Shown here piece by piece: positions 1-10,700 of a DNA stretch of 24,135 bases. Each line of letters begins with the position of its first letter. The first letter of the stretch is position 1. Source of the DNA: Chlamydomonas sphaeroides (taxonomy: Eukaryota > Chlorophyta > Chlorophyceae > Chlamydomonadales > Chlamydomonadaceae); contig BDDC01001519.1 of the NCBI GenBank assembly GCA_001662425.1, positions 1-24,135 of the forward strand, given 5' to 3'. The notes beneath the pieces were generated by a model. It worked only from the letters and a program-made list of their open reading frames with translations. It ran no database searches and was not told where the DNA came from. The translations under genes were made by a program, and so were the position numbers.

Positions 1-1
1 G

Positions 2-187
2 CTGCTGCTGTGCCTCCAGCTGCTCGGGGCTGAGCGCCCGGCCTGCTTCCGCCCTGGCGGCGGCGATGTGCCGGGCGGTGATGGGCCGGGCGGCGATGCG
101 CCGGGCGGCGGAGGCGGAGGGGATGGTAGCGGCCGCCGCAAGCGGCCGCGACAGAGCGGGAGTGGCAGCAGCGGCGGTGTTCGTTAG
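2..187 (+). CDS. Possible 3'-terminal exon of an upstream gene (weak)
   Basis: An open frame runs in from the left edge and stops at TAG 185-187 (61 codons in view). It reads a Leu-rich start, then a Gly/Asp/Pro repeat of the GGDxP type, then a basic patch GRRKRPRQ that resembles a nuclear localisation signal, then a Ser/Gly end. No domain is recognisable and the start is not in the window. The last third lies inside the dispersed repeat that also occurs at the right edge, and stop-free G-rich frames are common by chance at this base composition. It could be a true C-terminus, but it could equally be low-complexity intergenic DNA. Confidence 0.2.
   Translation: MLLCLQLLGAERPACFRPGGGDVPGGDGPGGDAPGGGGGGDGSGRRKRPRQSGSGSSGGVR
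60..120. repeat. G-rich minisatellite-like stretch
   Basis: Imperfect units of about 15 nt built on the core CCGGGCGGYGATG repeat about three times and then pass into GGC/GGA runs. A similar but less regular G-rich segment lies at about 985-1060. Confidence 0.5.
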
Positions 188-370
188 GAGATATGGTCCT
201 GCCGTTTCAGGCAGTTCGGGCGGCTAAGTCCGGCCCGTGGGGTGAGGGTCGGTGTGCCCTAGACCCCTCAAATAGTCCCAGCTACAACCGCATAATGACA
301 GACGGTGTGCGTCTGGTCTGGGTGGCCGCTTTTGGGGGCAAGCCATGCACCCACGCGCAGCTGGGACAAG
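124..370 (+). repeat. Dispersed repeat, copy A (forward)
   Basis: This segment matches the reverse complement of the right edge (23871-24135) over almost its whole length, roughly 85-90% identical by eye. A shorter part matches 14998-15120 in the same orientation. The best conserved core, about 265-365, contains CCGCATAATGAC and GTCTGGTCTGGGTGGCC. It begins with a NotI-like palindrome pair, GCGGCCGC spaced by CGCAA. Relative to copy C it lacks about 16 nt near 185. It contains a short frame beginning MTDGVRLVWVA, but no protein family is recognised. It may be a MITE- or SINE-like element, or part of a larger one. Confidence 0.75.
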
Positions 371-1723
371 TTTGCTAACGGCCGGTGTGCGTGTAGTTCC
401 TGTGCCCCGCGCCCCCTGGCTTCCGGGTGTTGCGTCCTGAGCCCTGCCGCTGAGAAAACACCGCTCTCTGGACTCGGGATTTTGCGTGTGTCTGTGCTGT
501 GTTCGGGCCCAGTGGTTGCACGCTGACTATTGCTTTGCGCGCTTTCCGTTGAGAGGTTGGGCGTTCAGTCGGGTGGTCGGCAAGCTTTCCCTTGCCCCGA
601 GTGTCCCTCCGGGCGGGGACATGGGGAATCGGCTGAAGGGAGGCTACCTTCTGGTTGCCGGCGTTGGGGTGGTCTTCGGCTTGCCACTGCCACGCCCACT
701 CCATGTAACCACCGCTCCCTAAGCTCGGGGCTCGGGCCAACGTACTGGGCTGAACTGCGGCCCTGGGTCCGTGGACCAGCTGTACGTCGCTCATTGCCGA
801 TGCCGTGCCATGACACCCCAAAAACACGTCCGCCCTCCCCTCCCGCCACCGCTCTTGCTGCCCTCTCACACCCCCAAAAGGCGCGCGATGTCAACGCATC
901 TCGTGGCATTTGCTACGCGACCGTCTGCCGGGTAACAGGCGAGCATGACGGCAGGCTGCCTGCCCTGAGGCGCCCGCCGCGCCACGCGCCGGGCGGTGGC
1001 GGCGATGGGGGCGGCGGCGCAGGGCCGGGGCCAGGCGGTGGCTGCGGTCGCGGCCGCGGCATGCGCGGCCACCCCAGCTCTGACAGCGGAGACCGGGTCG
1101 GGCCCTCCGCTGGCATCCCCGCCGCCGCTCCCACTCCCAGGCCGGGGCCGAGCGGCAGCCCGTACCTTGCCCTGCTTTCCCCCCGGGAAGCTCAACCCTG
1201 GCGAGAATATTGACTCGCCCGGGTTGGGCTGTATTCGTGAGCAGGCTGGCACATCGGCACGGGTGGTTGCCGCGAAGATGAACCGAGGCGTGTACCAATC
1301 CGCACATCTTTGTTTTCCGGTGTGTGGGTCAATGGGCAACGACTGGGTGCCGATCACCCCGAGTCGCTTTTGTAGGTTTGTCCTGGTGCGGTGGGCTGGT
1401 CGCCAGGGGTCGCCCGCGTGCCGTGGGCCAACCTGGCGGGAGCTGCGGGAGCTGCACCAACGCACGCTGCGCCCTCTCACACAGTCGAGCTCTCGTTTGG
1501 CCAGTCTTCGCATATTGTAACTCTATACACACTATAATATAGTTTGCTTCGCAGTGCTCGTGATACCCAAGACGTGACGTCCGGTACCCGGGAGACAGCT
1601 CCAAACTAGCAAGCTCGTTTTGCAACGAGGATCGCGCGATCCCATAGCTTTAGTTCTGGAATATGACCTGACGACGTTCGGTGCGTTGCAGTGTACGCCG
1701 GCGAACGCGGCTTTCGCGGACCC
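371..1723. other. Spacer upstream of kinase gene 1; no supported gene
   Basis: Several open frames exist on both strands (for example 530-1213 and 996-1520 forward, 866-1513 reverse). None shows a recognisable domain, a convincing splice pattern or coding-like codon use, and they overlap one another. From 960 to 1200 the DNA is G/C-rich low complexity. Composition changes near 1500-1560, where an AT-rich island occurs, followed by the presumed promoter and 5' UTR of gene 1. Confidence 0.5.
1531..1543 (+). promoter_or_regulatory. TATA-like AT-rich island upstream of gene 1
   Basis: The motif ACTATAATATAGT is the most AT-rich patch in the 1.5 kb before gene 1 and lies about 185 nt before the proposed ATG. 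That position fits a core promoter with a 5' UTR of roughly 150 nt. A TGTAA at 1516-1520 just before it could instead be the poly(A) signal of an unseen upstream gene. No transcription start can be proved from sequence. Confidence 0.35.
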
Positions 1724-4700
1724 ATGGCCACGAACTCGGAGTTCGCTGCCATCCTGCCGCATGGCTTTCCCTTAAAGGTCAGCAAACAACATCGCACATC
1801 TAACCCACCGGACACCAGCGGGCGCAGAGTTCCCACCCGTCCTACCTACCTCAACGCGCCCCTGCTGGCCGACCCCCGCACGTCCCCTCCTCCTACAGGA
1901 CCTGCAGGCCTACAAGGTCGAGTCCCTGCTCGGCGGTGGCGGCTTCGCGCACATCGTGCTTGCGCGCGAGCCCGTAACCAATGCGCCTTACGCGCTCAAG
2001 CTCATCCCCGCGCCTGGCGCGGCCAGCCTCGACCAAGTCGAGTCGGCATGCCCGCTGGCGTTGTCCGAGGCCCGCGTGCACCTGCTCATGTCCAATGAGC
2101 CCTCCGTACTGCCCTGCAAGGAGGCCTTCAAGGCCGTGTACAGTAAGCCACCGGCTGGCGTACTGGCATGTCGTAACCGCGTGCCTGCACCCTGCCTGCC
2201 GCGCCCAGCGCCCAGCTCCGTGCACCATACGGCCACCGCCTCAGCGCTTGCGCCCCTGCTCGTCCGCCCGCCCAGCTCCAGCATGCTGCAAGGGCCGCGG
2301 CCCCTGAACCCGCGCCCCCACGCGAGCCACGGCCCGGGGTTACGGGGCCATACAGCTCGCTCCGCCACCGCAGCTTGCCGCCCTGGCTAGCCCGCGCATT
2401 CGGAATCGTCCCGGGGGCAAAACGGCCACGGTCCCTGTGGTCCCTAGCTGACACCTTGCTGGCGCCTTGCGCCACCTTTGCGAGCCGCGGCCTCTCCCAC
2501 CGCCCCACCTCCCGGCCGCAGACGGTGGCAGCGGGCCCACCTTCATGGCGGTGCTGGTGATGCCGGTGGCGGCGTGCACAGTGGAGGAGTGGTGCGTCGG
2601 GGGCTGGGGTTCGTGGCATGCATTGGGAGGGGTGCGTGGGGGCTGGTGGCCTGCCTTGGGGCAGCGGTGCCGGCTGGGGCGGGGCGTCAGTAGGGCCGCG
2701 GAGCTGCACGGTGGGGTCCGGGCGCGGGGCAGGAGCAGGGTGGAGGGGCGGCGTGCAGGGGGGGGAGAGCGGCGCGTGAGGTGGGAGGGAGGCGGGCATG
2801 GCGGCGTGGCGGGCTACCTGCGCTCTAGCGGGCGCAGGTCGCTACAGGTCGCTAGGTCACTAGGCAGGCTCGCGCTGCCACGCCGTCACCTCGCTGCCCG
2901 GTCCGCTCACACGGCCCCCGCCTGCCTCCCGCAGGCTCTTCACCGCCGCGCCGCCGGCACCCATGGCGCACTGCGCGGGGCACGCGTGCGGCGGCAGCGG
3001 CGTGCCGGGGCAGGTGCGGCCGGGTGCATAGGGGGGGAGGAAGGGTGGCAGCTGCAGCGGGGAAGCTGGCTGGCGGCCAACGGTGGTCGCGGCCGAACAC
3101 TGCCCTCTGCCGCCGCCGCCCTCTGCAAGCCAGGCGGGCCGAGGGGCTGATCCCCCCCCTGCCCATGCCGCCACCGCCCACCACCCCCCGCGGCCAGGTG
3201 GACGAGCGCGAGGTGCTGGGCGTGTGGCTGCAGATGGTGAATGCGGTGCACCGCTGCCACCTGCACGGCGTGGTGCACAAGGGTGAGGCAGCGGTGGGAG
3301 GGGACGGGGAGGGGGAGGGGCAGCGGGTGTTGCTGCCAGGGTTCCAGTGTGTCAGGATCATCCGAGATTCCTTGGGGATCTGGGTGCACTGCTGCCACCT
3401 GCACGTCGTGCTGCAGAAAGGTGAGGCAGTGGTGGGAGGGGGAAAGGGGAGGGGGTGGCGTGGGTTGAAGGCCGCGGGCCGCTTAGCAGAGGCGGCCGCA
3501 TTTGGGAGCAGCAAAGTCACCTCTTGCCTTGCCGCCCGCCTTCGCTGCCGCCGGGCTTCCCCCTCCCGCCCAGACATCAAGCTGCCCAACTTCCTCATGG
3601 ACTCCAGGGGCAAGGTGCAGCTCATAGACTTCGGCCTGTCGCAGGTGGGCCAGGGTGGCCGAGCCCAGAACGCCGGCCCTTGCCTTGGCGCGCCGCCGGA
3701 GCCAGGCTGGGCACATGCCCACCGGTCTCGCCGTGCGCGCGCGCACGCCACGTCACACGCCCCACCCGCGCCAGGCGCCACCCCACCCGCATGCAGGTTG
3801 ACGGCATCCACCCCCCGTTGGACCATTAGCCGCATCCGCCCCTCGGACTCCCGCATTCCCGCACCGACCCACGTTTCCTCCCTCCTTGTCCCCCATCGCC
3901 CTCGCCTGCAAGGTGGACGGCGTCACGCCGCGGGTGGTGGCGGGCACGCCCTGGACTATGAGCCCCGCCGCCTTCAAGCACGGGGACGACGGCCGCGCGG
4001 GCGACTGGTGAGCCGGGTCGGGAGTGTTCGTACCATAACCTGAGGGACCGGCGCCCACCGCTGTCCCTGTCCCCGCCGCTGTGTACCTGCAAACGGCGCA
4101 GCTCTGGTTGTTCCTGGCATGCCGCACGCCGTTACCACCGCTGCACGGCACTGGACCCCAGCCCTGCCTCTGCCCTCCACCAGGTGGTCCCTGGGCGTGG
4201 TGCTGTACCAGCTGTTGCAGGGAGGCGCCTGGCCCTTCAAGCAGGCGAGCGCGGGGGCGCCGCCGGGGCACAGGACGCCGCAGCACAAGTCGTCGCGGGC
4301 ATCGGGGCTAGGCGTTTGCTTGTTCTGCCGTCGGCGAATGTAACGGGCGACGGAGACAGGGCGGCCACCAATCACACCCCCATCCGCACGCCCGGTCACC
4401 TATTTACCCCTGCCCATCTCGTCGGCATCACCCTAACATTACCGGTATTCCCTGCCCCCTCCCTGGACCGCAGTGCTGGTGGCCCTGGCAGAAGCGCGGC
4501 GGCCGCGCCCTGGAAGCGGCCATCAAGTCGGCGGTGCTGGCGGGCCGCATCGCCTTCCGCACTGACTCGGGCGCCATCCGCGTCAGCGGCCCCGCGCAGG
4601 CGCTCATCCGCGGGCTGCTGCAGCCCGACCTCAACCGCCGCTGGCAGCTGCGGCAGGTGGGGCCCAACTGGGGCGGCATGTCGGCAGCGGAGGCGCCCTG

Positions 4701-6402
4701 GGAGGTTGGCCCGCTGGCCGCGCCTCCATCTCTTGACTGCAGTGCACTTGCGCCACGGTATCCGCAGATCCCGCACGCCCTCGCCTCCTCGTGCGCACCG
4801 TGGCGCCCAACCCTCCGCGCCCTCCGCCACGCCCCGGCCCCCTGGCCATGTCCCCCCTGACAGGTGCTCGCATGCGAGGCCATCCGGCCCGACATGCTGT
4901 CCGACATAGGGCAGCGCTTCCCCGAGCTGCAGCCCGACATGCAGTACCTGGCGGGCCTGCAGCTCCGCGCGCGCGCGCCGCAGGCGCTCGAGGGCGGCGC
5001 CTCGGATGGCGGCGCCGCCGCCGCCTTCGGCGGCATGCCGGGTCTGCTCGGCCGCGGCGCCGCCGCCAGCTCGGCGATCGGCGCCAACCTGGCGGCGAGC
5101 CTGCACTGGCCTCCGCACTGGCACGGCGCCAGGGGCTTGGCTCACGGCGCCGACGGCGCCGATGGCTCTGGCGGCGCCGCAAACCAGCCGCTGCTGGCGG
5201 CCGCGGAGCCGCCGCCGGCACCGTCGCCGGCGGACACGAGGCCGCGGTCGCTAGCAACGGTGCCGGCGGCGGCGGCGATAGGTGTGGCGGACCTGCTTCT
5301 GTTCAAGGACGTACCGGACGCGCACCCGTCGCCCAAGACGCCGCACGCGTCTGGCACGCACCCGCAGCAGGCACGCCCCGGCCCCGGCGCGCCCAGCCCC
5401 TCGGGCTCGCACCCGAGCAGCGCCGCCGCCGGCCTGTACCACGCCAATACCACCGGAAGCCTCGCCGCCGACTCTGCCGCCGCCACCGCGCCGCCAGCCG
5501 ACGAGCTGCCGTCGGGCAGCGGCACGCTGCCGCGCGTCCTCAGCGCCGGCCCCAGTAGCATCGCCAGCGGCAGCCCCGGCCCCGGTGGCGGCCGCCTGTC
5601 CGGCGTGCACTTGACGCGCGGCTCTCGCACGATGCCCCACTCGCGGCCGCACTCCCAGACGCTTACCGCGACAACATTCACGCAGCCGGCGCTGCAGAAC
5701 GCGGCGGCGGCCGCCGCCGCTGCCGCGGCGGCGCCGCCACGCGGCAGCCACGTCGGCCTACACGACCTGTTCCCGGGCCCGACCTCAGGCTCGCACGCAC
5801 ACCTCAGCGGCGCCTTTGCGCGCAGCCTGCACTCGCACGCTGGGCCGGCGGACCTGCACCCCGACCCACATGCCGAGGCGGGCGGAAGCGCGTGGCCCGG
5901 CGGCGCCTCCGCGGCGGCGCCGTCGGGGCGTGGCCGCTTGGCGCCCGGAAGCGTGTTTGGATCCTTCGCCGATGCGCTGGCGTCGCCGGTGGCGCGGCGG
6001 CTCAGCGGGGGCGGCGGCGGCGGCGGGCTGCGCGGCGTGCTGCGGCGGCGGTCCTGGGGCCCGCTGGCGGAGGTGGTGCCCGGCGGCGTCGACGCTGACG
6101 GTGACGGCGACGCCGACGATGTCATGCTGCCGGGCCCGTCAGCCTGGGTGCCGCCGCCACCAGAAGCCTTCGGCCCCGGCTGCTGCGACGGCGGCGGCGG
6201 CGTGGAGCGGATCTCGGCGGTGGTGTCGGCGGCGGCAGCGGCGGTGGGCCTGCGGCCGTCGGCGGCGTCAACGGGCGGCCCCCGCGGTCCGGGGATTATA
6301 ACGCGAGCCAAGCGCATGTTTGCGCACTGCCTGCAGCGGCCCTCGGTCAAGTACGACATGGTCAGCGACGCGGAGTACGGCGCGCTGCCGGGACGCGGCT
6401 AG
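1724..6402 (+). CDS. Diverged serine/threonine protein kinase with long low-complexity tail (gene 1)
   Basis: Predicted to transfer phosphate from ATP to Ser/Thr of unknown substrates. Exons: 1724-1777, 1899-2142, 2522-2591, 2935-3013, 3198-3282, 3574-3644, 3913-4007, 4184-4244, 4474-4656, 4864-6402; total 2481 nt, 826 aa, with all phases consistent. The kinase domain spans about residues 23-314: Gly loop GGGGFAHIVLA, ATP-site Lys52 in YALKLI, catalytic loop HKDIKLPN (Asp178, Lys180, Asn183), metal-binding DFG (Asp196), and DWWSLGVVLYQLL in helix F. The activation segment is odd: GTPWTMSPAAF replaces the usual GTPxYMAPE. The third Gly of the loop is Ala. Intron 8 has a GC donor (GCGAGC); the others are GT-AG. 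Exon 10 encodes a tail of about 510 residues rich in Ala, Gly, Pro, Ser and His, with a poly-Ala run (5700-5735), a poly-Gly run (6007-6030) and no known domain. The start was chosen as the first ATG in frame with the splice to exon 2. The subfamily is uncertain, and it is not closely related to genes 2 and 3. Confidence 0.85.
3356..3455 (+). repeat. Decayed copy of the exon 5 end and donor inside gene 1 intron 5
   Basis: Positions about 3381-3455 repeat 3243-3320: the end of exon 5, its GTGAGGCAG donor region and the following G-rich intron start. The copy would read VHCCHLHVVLQK against VHRCHLHGVVHK in the real exon. A possible acceptor (GTCAG) ends at 3355, giving a 65-nt pseudo-exon. The real exon is 85 nt, so swapping them would break the frame. 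It is therefore probably a relic and not a working alternative exon. Confidence 0.65.
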
Positions 6403-6563
6403 GGCTGAGCGGGATGAGTGTGCGAGGGCCAGGGTTCGTGGCGGGGCCATGCGGCCGGGGTGGCCGAGGCCCGCAGCCGGCGCGCAGCGGGCTGCTGTCT
6501 GCGTTGGCTGCGGTGCGGGGGCTGTGCTGCAATATCGGCGCAAATTGTGCACAGCCCGGCCAC

Positions 6564-6568
6564 TGTAA
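6564..6568 (+). terminator. Putative poly(A) signal TGTAA of gene 1
   Basis: TGTAA is the usual nuclear polyadenylation signal in chlorophyte algae. It lies 162 nt after the gene 1 stop codon, a plausible 3' UTR length. The motif is short enough to occur by chance, and it applies only if the host is a green alga. Confidence 0.4.
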
Positions 6569-7698
6569 TCCGTGGCGGGACGTGGGGGGTTGCGTATCGA
6601 GCAGCCCGGTCCCCTTCCGGCAACCCGGCGACAGGCATTTTGGCCAACAACGCCGGTCGGTGGCTTCAATGCCCAGCCGCGCTGTGCAGCAAGGTGTAGC
6701 TGGTGAGTGCTGGGCCTCCTGCACGTTCGGCGCTTGGGCCAGCGCGCCGTTGGGCGTCGTTGGGTCAGCGCCGCGCGCTCAGCCGTCGCGGCAGCACAGC
6801 CTGACCACCCGCCTCCACCCTGCGACGCATCGTGGCCTCCTGGCCGACCTAGGTGTCTGGCTTCTGCCCGGTGGCAAGCGCAGCCGCAGCAGGAGCTGAA
6901 CCAACGCGTCAGCCGGAGCCTACGGGGCCACCGAGGGCAAGGCAAGATGGCTGTCCGGGTAGGATGGTTCAGGGGGCCTGGGGTTCCACCTATCCGCCAG
7001 CGTGGAGGCAGAGCGCGCTGCCGTAGCTCAGGAAGTTGAATTGCGCGTCCGCATTGGCGTCGGCCACGTGGACCGGGCGACGTCGCGCTGTGTTCAACCC
7101 ACTGCAGCTTGCTACAAGCTGTGACGAGCTGAGTACAGTGGCAGCACTAGTGAAGCCTGGGGCACTGCGTTACTTATCCATGGTCAGTCGGGGGGTCGCG
7201 TTTTACACACTTGAAAACTTGTGCTGGTGCAATTAGCTTGCGTAAAACTTATTTGCTTAGGAAGGGCTGGGACCAACCTGACGAACAAGGGCTTCGACTA
7301 CGGCAAGTCATTGCAAACCTTTGCACGTCATCGCGTTCCAACACAATGGCGCCCTGGGGTACCGCAAGCCATTCGCAAAGCTGGCCAACAGTTTGCACGT
7401 TGACGCTTGCTCGTGAGCTTGTCGTGCATGAGTCCTGATCCCGTACCTCCCGCAAAATTGTTAGGAGAAGCATCTGTTGTGAAGCGAACGGGCGTTCCCA
7501 CCTTCTTACCGTGTGCCTCGCCCGCTACGTTGCCCATCTCGCGAGCAGGTCCTTCCAACCACGCCGTTGCCAGCGTCAAGCGACTTACACGCGCACAAAC
7601 GCTAGAACAAACGCATTCTTCCTAAGGAAACGTACTCGATACTCCTGGCAAGCGATCAGCGCAGCAACGGGCAGTAGTGCGCCAGCAGCCAACCCGCG

Positions 7699-7706
7699 TT
7701 TGGCGG
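7699..7706 (+). promoter_or_regulatory. E2F-like site TTTGGCGG upstream of gene 2
   Basis: The octamer fits the plant E2F/DP consensus TTTSSCGS and lies about 90 nt before the gene 2 ATG. Gene 3 has the same octamer in reverse orientation at a similar distance. If used, it would suggest S-phase expression. This is a motif match only. Confidence 0.3.
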
Positions 7707-7792
7707 TGCGCCCGCAGCGACGGCACCGTAACGACGGGAGGCTTGGAACTCTTGAAGCCGTAGTATTCCACGCTGCTGAGGCACAAGAGGGA

Positions 7793-10700
7793 ATGGCTCG
7801 GGACAAGCGGAAGGGGCTGCACGCGCTTCTGCGTTGTTCTTTTACAACCGTTGGACTCGTCGACAAGCCATCGCCATGCGCAAAGCCTCGGAACACGGAG
7901 GTGGAGGCACCAAAAAAGACGGCGTGAGTCGGCGAGATATTGGCTTACTACTTTGCATCAATTGCAAACCGTCGAGGAGTCTTCTCGCAGGCCCGACACC
8001 GACTGGCGGGACATGCCGCTGCTCCAGGGTTATAACCTCCTAGAACCAATTGGAAAGGCAAGCTGCAGACCAACGACGCCTTTGTGGGTCATACCTAAGC
8101 AAGCCCCTTCCCAACCTCAGGGCGGCTTCTCGGAGATCTGGCTGGCGCAGCACAAGGAGAGCCAGCAGGTCGAGGCCATCAAAGCGGTGCAGCTCACGTA
8201 CGCGAAGCTGGAGCCGGAGGAGGTGCGGGCAGCCCGTGGCCGTGCCTGCGGACGTGCGCGCTAGGGGGGCGGGCCCAGGAGGGGACGGGACGGGCAACGG
8301 GGCACAGCGTGCGCGTGAAGGTAGTGAAGGGCTAGGCACGGTGGCGTTGTGTGCGTGCGTCAGTCGCCCCTTCCGCGCACGTCTGTGAATTCGCGGGCTA
8401 GAATGAAAGGGGCGTGCGACGCACCCGTCGCCTTGCCGCCCCTGACACGTCCGGCTTAGCACGTACGGGGCGGACCCATTGCTGGTGCGCCGAACGCAGC
8501 TGCAAGTGTGCCGAGGACACTCGAGTGTGTGCCAGCGCGCAAGCGTCCACCGTGTTAAGCGGGCTTGCTCCTGAGCTTAGACGGCGCAAGCGCGCAAAGC
8601 GCATAGGCTTGCAAGCGGAAGACACGCTCTGGGCTCGCTTTCATCGACACAATGTGTGGATCCTCACTCGCCGCCGCCCCACGCAGGTGACCACCTTGCT
8701 GGCCGAGGCCAAGTTCCTGCGGCAGCTGGACTGCCCCTACCTGCTGAAGTGCTACGAGACGGCCGCCACGTCCGACTGGCTGGTGCTGGTGCTCGAGTAC
8801 CTCACGGGGGTGAGCATGGATCCGGGGAAATGAAGTCGTGTGCGGCAGCAAGCCTGAAGCAAGGACTTACGCCAGGATGTCCAGGCCTGTCTGGTCAGAC
8901 GGCACAGCCAGCCACCGCAGTTTCCCGCAGTTTACTCTATGCAGCCTAACACCAAGCGCGAGTGCCAAGTCTGAGAGCCCACACCCACAGATAGCCGGGG
9001 CGCGCTGTGTTGGTGTCCTGAATGCATGCCTCACGGGCTCACCCGTGTTGCGCCAACCACGCAGGGGGAGATGTTCGCCCACATCCACCAGGTCAAGAAG
9101 TACACGGAGGCCGAGGCGGGCAAGCTGTTTGCGCAGGTGGGCTGGAGCTATGCGACTGCGACACGGGGCGGGCGAGGCCCAGAGCAGCGCCCCCTCCCCA
9201 GCAGTGCCCGGGTCGGGCCCCGTGTTGAGCGCATGCTGCGGTGCGGATGGACGCGGCACGGGGCGGGCGCGGCCCGGAGCAGCGGGCCACTTTGACTACA
9301 GAACCAGCGGGCCCTCGCCAGCAGCGCCCCGGCCGAGCCCCTCCCCAAGGCAGCCTGCCCTGCGGCACGGCCCCACCGATGCAAGCTGCCCTGCGCCGCC
9401 ACGGCCCCTGCGCCGCTGTGCCGCAGATCGTGTCGGCCATCTCGTACCTGCACAACCTCAACGTCATGCACAGAGACATCAAGGTGCGGCAGGGGCGCGA
9501 TGGACATGTGGGACCGGCCATGCATGTTCCAAGTCCTGGCGCAAGGCGCTCAGGCGGCACTTGTCATGACTCATGGCTTACCCTGTGCATGTGTCCTCCA
9601 CCCGCGCTGGCTCTCCGCCCCGCGCAGCCCGAGAACATCATGTTCACGGCGCCCGTGGACGAGCAGCAGGCGGCGGGCAAGCCGCTCCGCATCAAGATCA
9701 TAGACCTGGGCATGTCGGCGCAGCACCTGGACAAAAAGGTGGGTACCTCGCACGCAACTGCTGCGACCGTTGAATTGTGGTTGGTGCAGAAAAGCTCCCG
9801 CGCGATAGCCAAAGCACCTGCCGAGGTCCCTTGCCGCACCCCCGCGCGCGCCCCCTTCCTGTGCTCATGTCGTCATGTGCTGCTGCTGGACCATGTTCAC
9901 CCGCAGCCCCTGACCGGCTGCATTGGGACGCCCGGCTTCGTGGCACCAGGTGCGGGGCCTTGTAGGCCGGGTTGCGGCGCGGGTCTATAAAGCAAGGCAG
10001 CAGGGCCAGTACGGCACCTGTACGGCATGCACACAGGGGCCCACCCGAGCAGCGAGCGAGCCACCGTACGTACTCACCTGCTGCAAAGCGCCCCGCTGAC
10101 GCCTCTGCATCCCGCCACCCCTTGCTTGGCCCCATCGCCGCTGCGGGCTGCAGAGATCTGGCACGACAAGGCACACACGGTGAGGGAGGGCGAACAGCGC
10201 GGCCGCACACGCACACAGTGCCGCGCGGTCCGTGTTTACTATGTCTGTGTCTTGGAACACACAGGTAGGGAACGAATGGCGATCGAGCGACGCTGGCGAC
10301 CTCCCTTGCTCCATCCACGACTGGCCGACCGGCGCCTCACCCCTGCCAGCCCTGCTCTCAATCTCCTGCCGCCCGCTCTGCCCTGTCCCCTCATCAGCCT
10401 GCCATGGACATCTACTCGCTGGGGGTCGTGCTGTTCATCATGCTTACGGGTACGTCTCGGGTTGCTTACTTACACAGCAAGGCTACTATACGTCATAAGG
10501 TTGACGAGTACGGTTGTCATAGAGTGCTGCCCATAATGCTCGCCTGGACGTAAGATAGGTTTGCCATTGAGCCCAGTAAGACCATGGAGCACGGTCACAA
10601 TTTTGATGATAGCTTATTGAATTTGTCGTAGTGTGTTAAGATCACAGGTAGGCCTTGGGCGCCGCATATCCCAATATGACTGATTTAGTGTCGCATAGCA

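Larger units (their letters stand above)
6403..7792. other. Spacer between gene 1 and gene 2
   Basis: This holds the 3' UTR of gene 1 and the upstream region of gene 2. No supported gene was found; the frames on both strands are short, overlapping and featureless. Composition drops in GC from about 7130 to 7650 compared with the flanking genes, as expected for promoter DNA. The TTTGGCGG site at 7699-7706 is listed separately. Confidence 0.55.

Noticed and set aside
530..1520. Overlapping forward frames upstream of gene 1 (530-1213 and 996-1520)
   Set aside because: They are Gly/Ala/Pro-rich, have no family resemblance, and overlap competing frames on the other strand. No splice structure supports them.
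2852..3856. Open frame of 334 codons on the reverse strand
   Set aside because: It crosses several well-supported exons and introns of gene 1 and has no motif; stop codons are rare at this composition.
5142..6359. Open frame of 405 codons on the reverse strand
   Set aside because: It lies antisense to the large tail exon of gene 1, is Ala/Pro/Ser/Arg low complexity, and is explained by the GC-rich coding frame opposite it.
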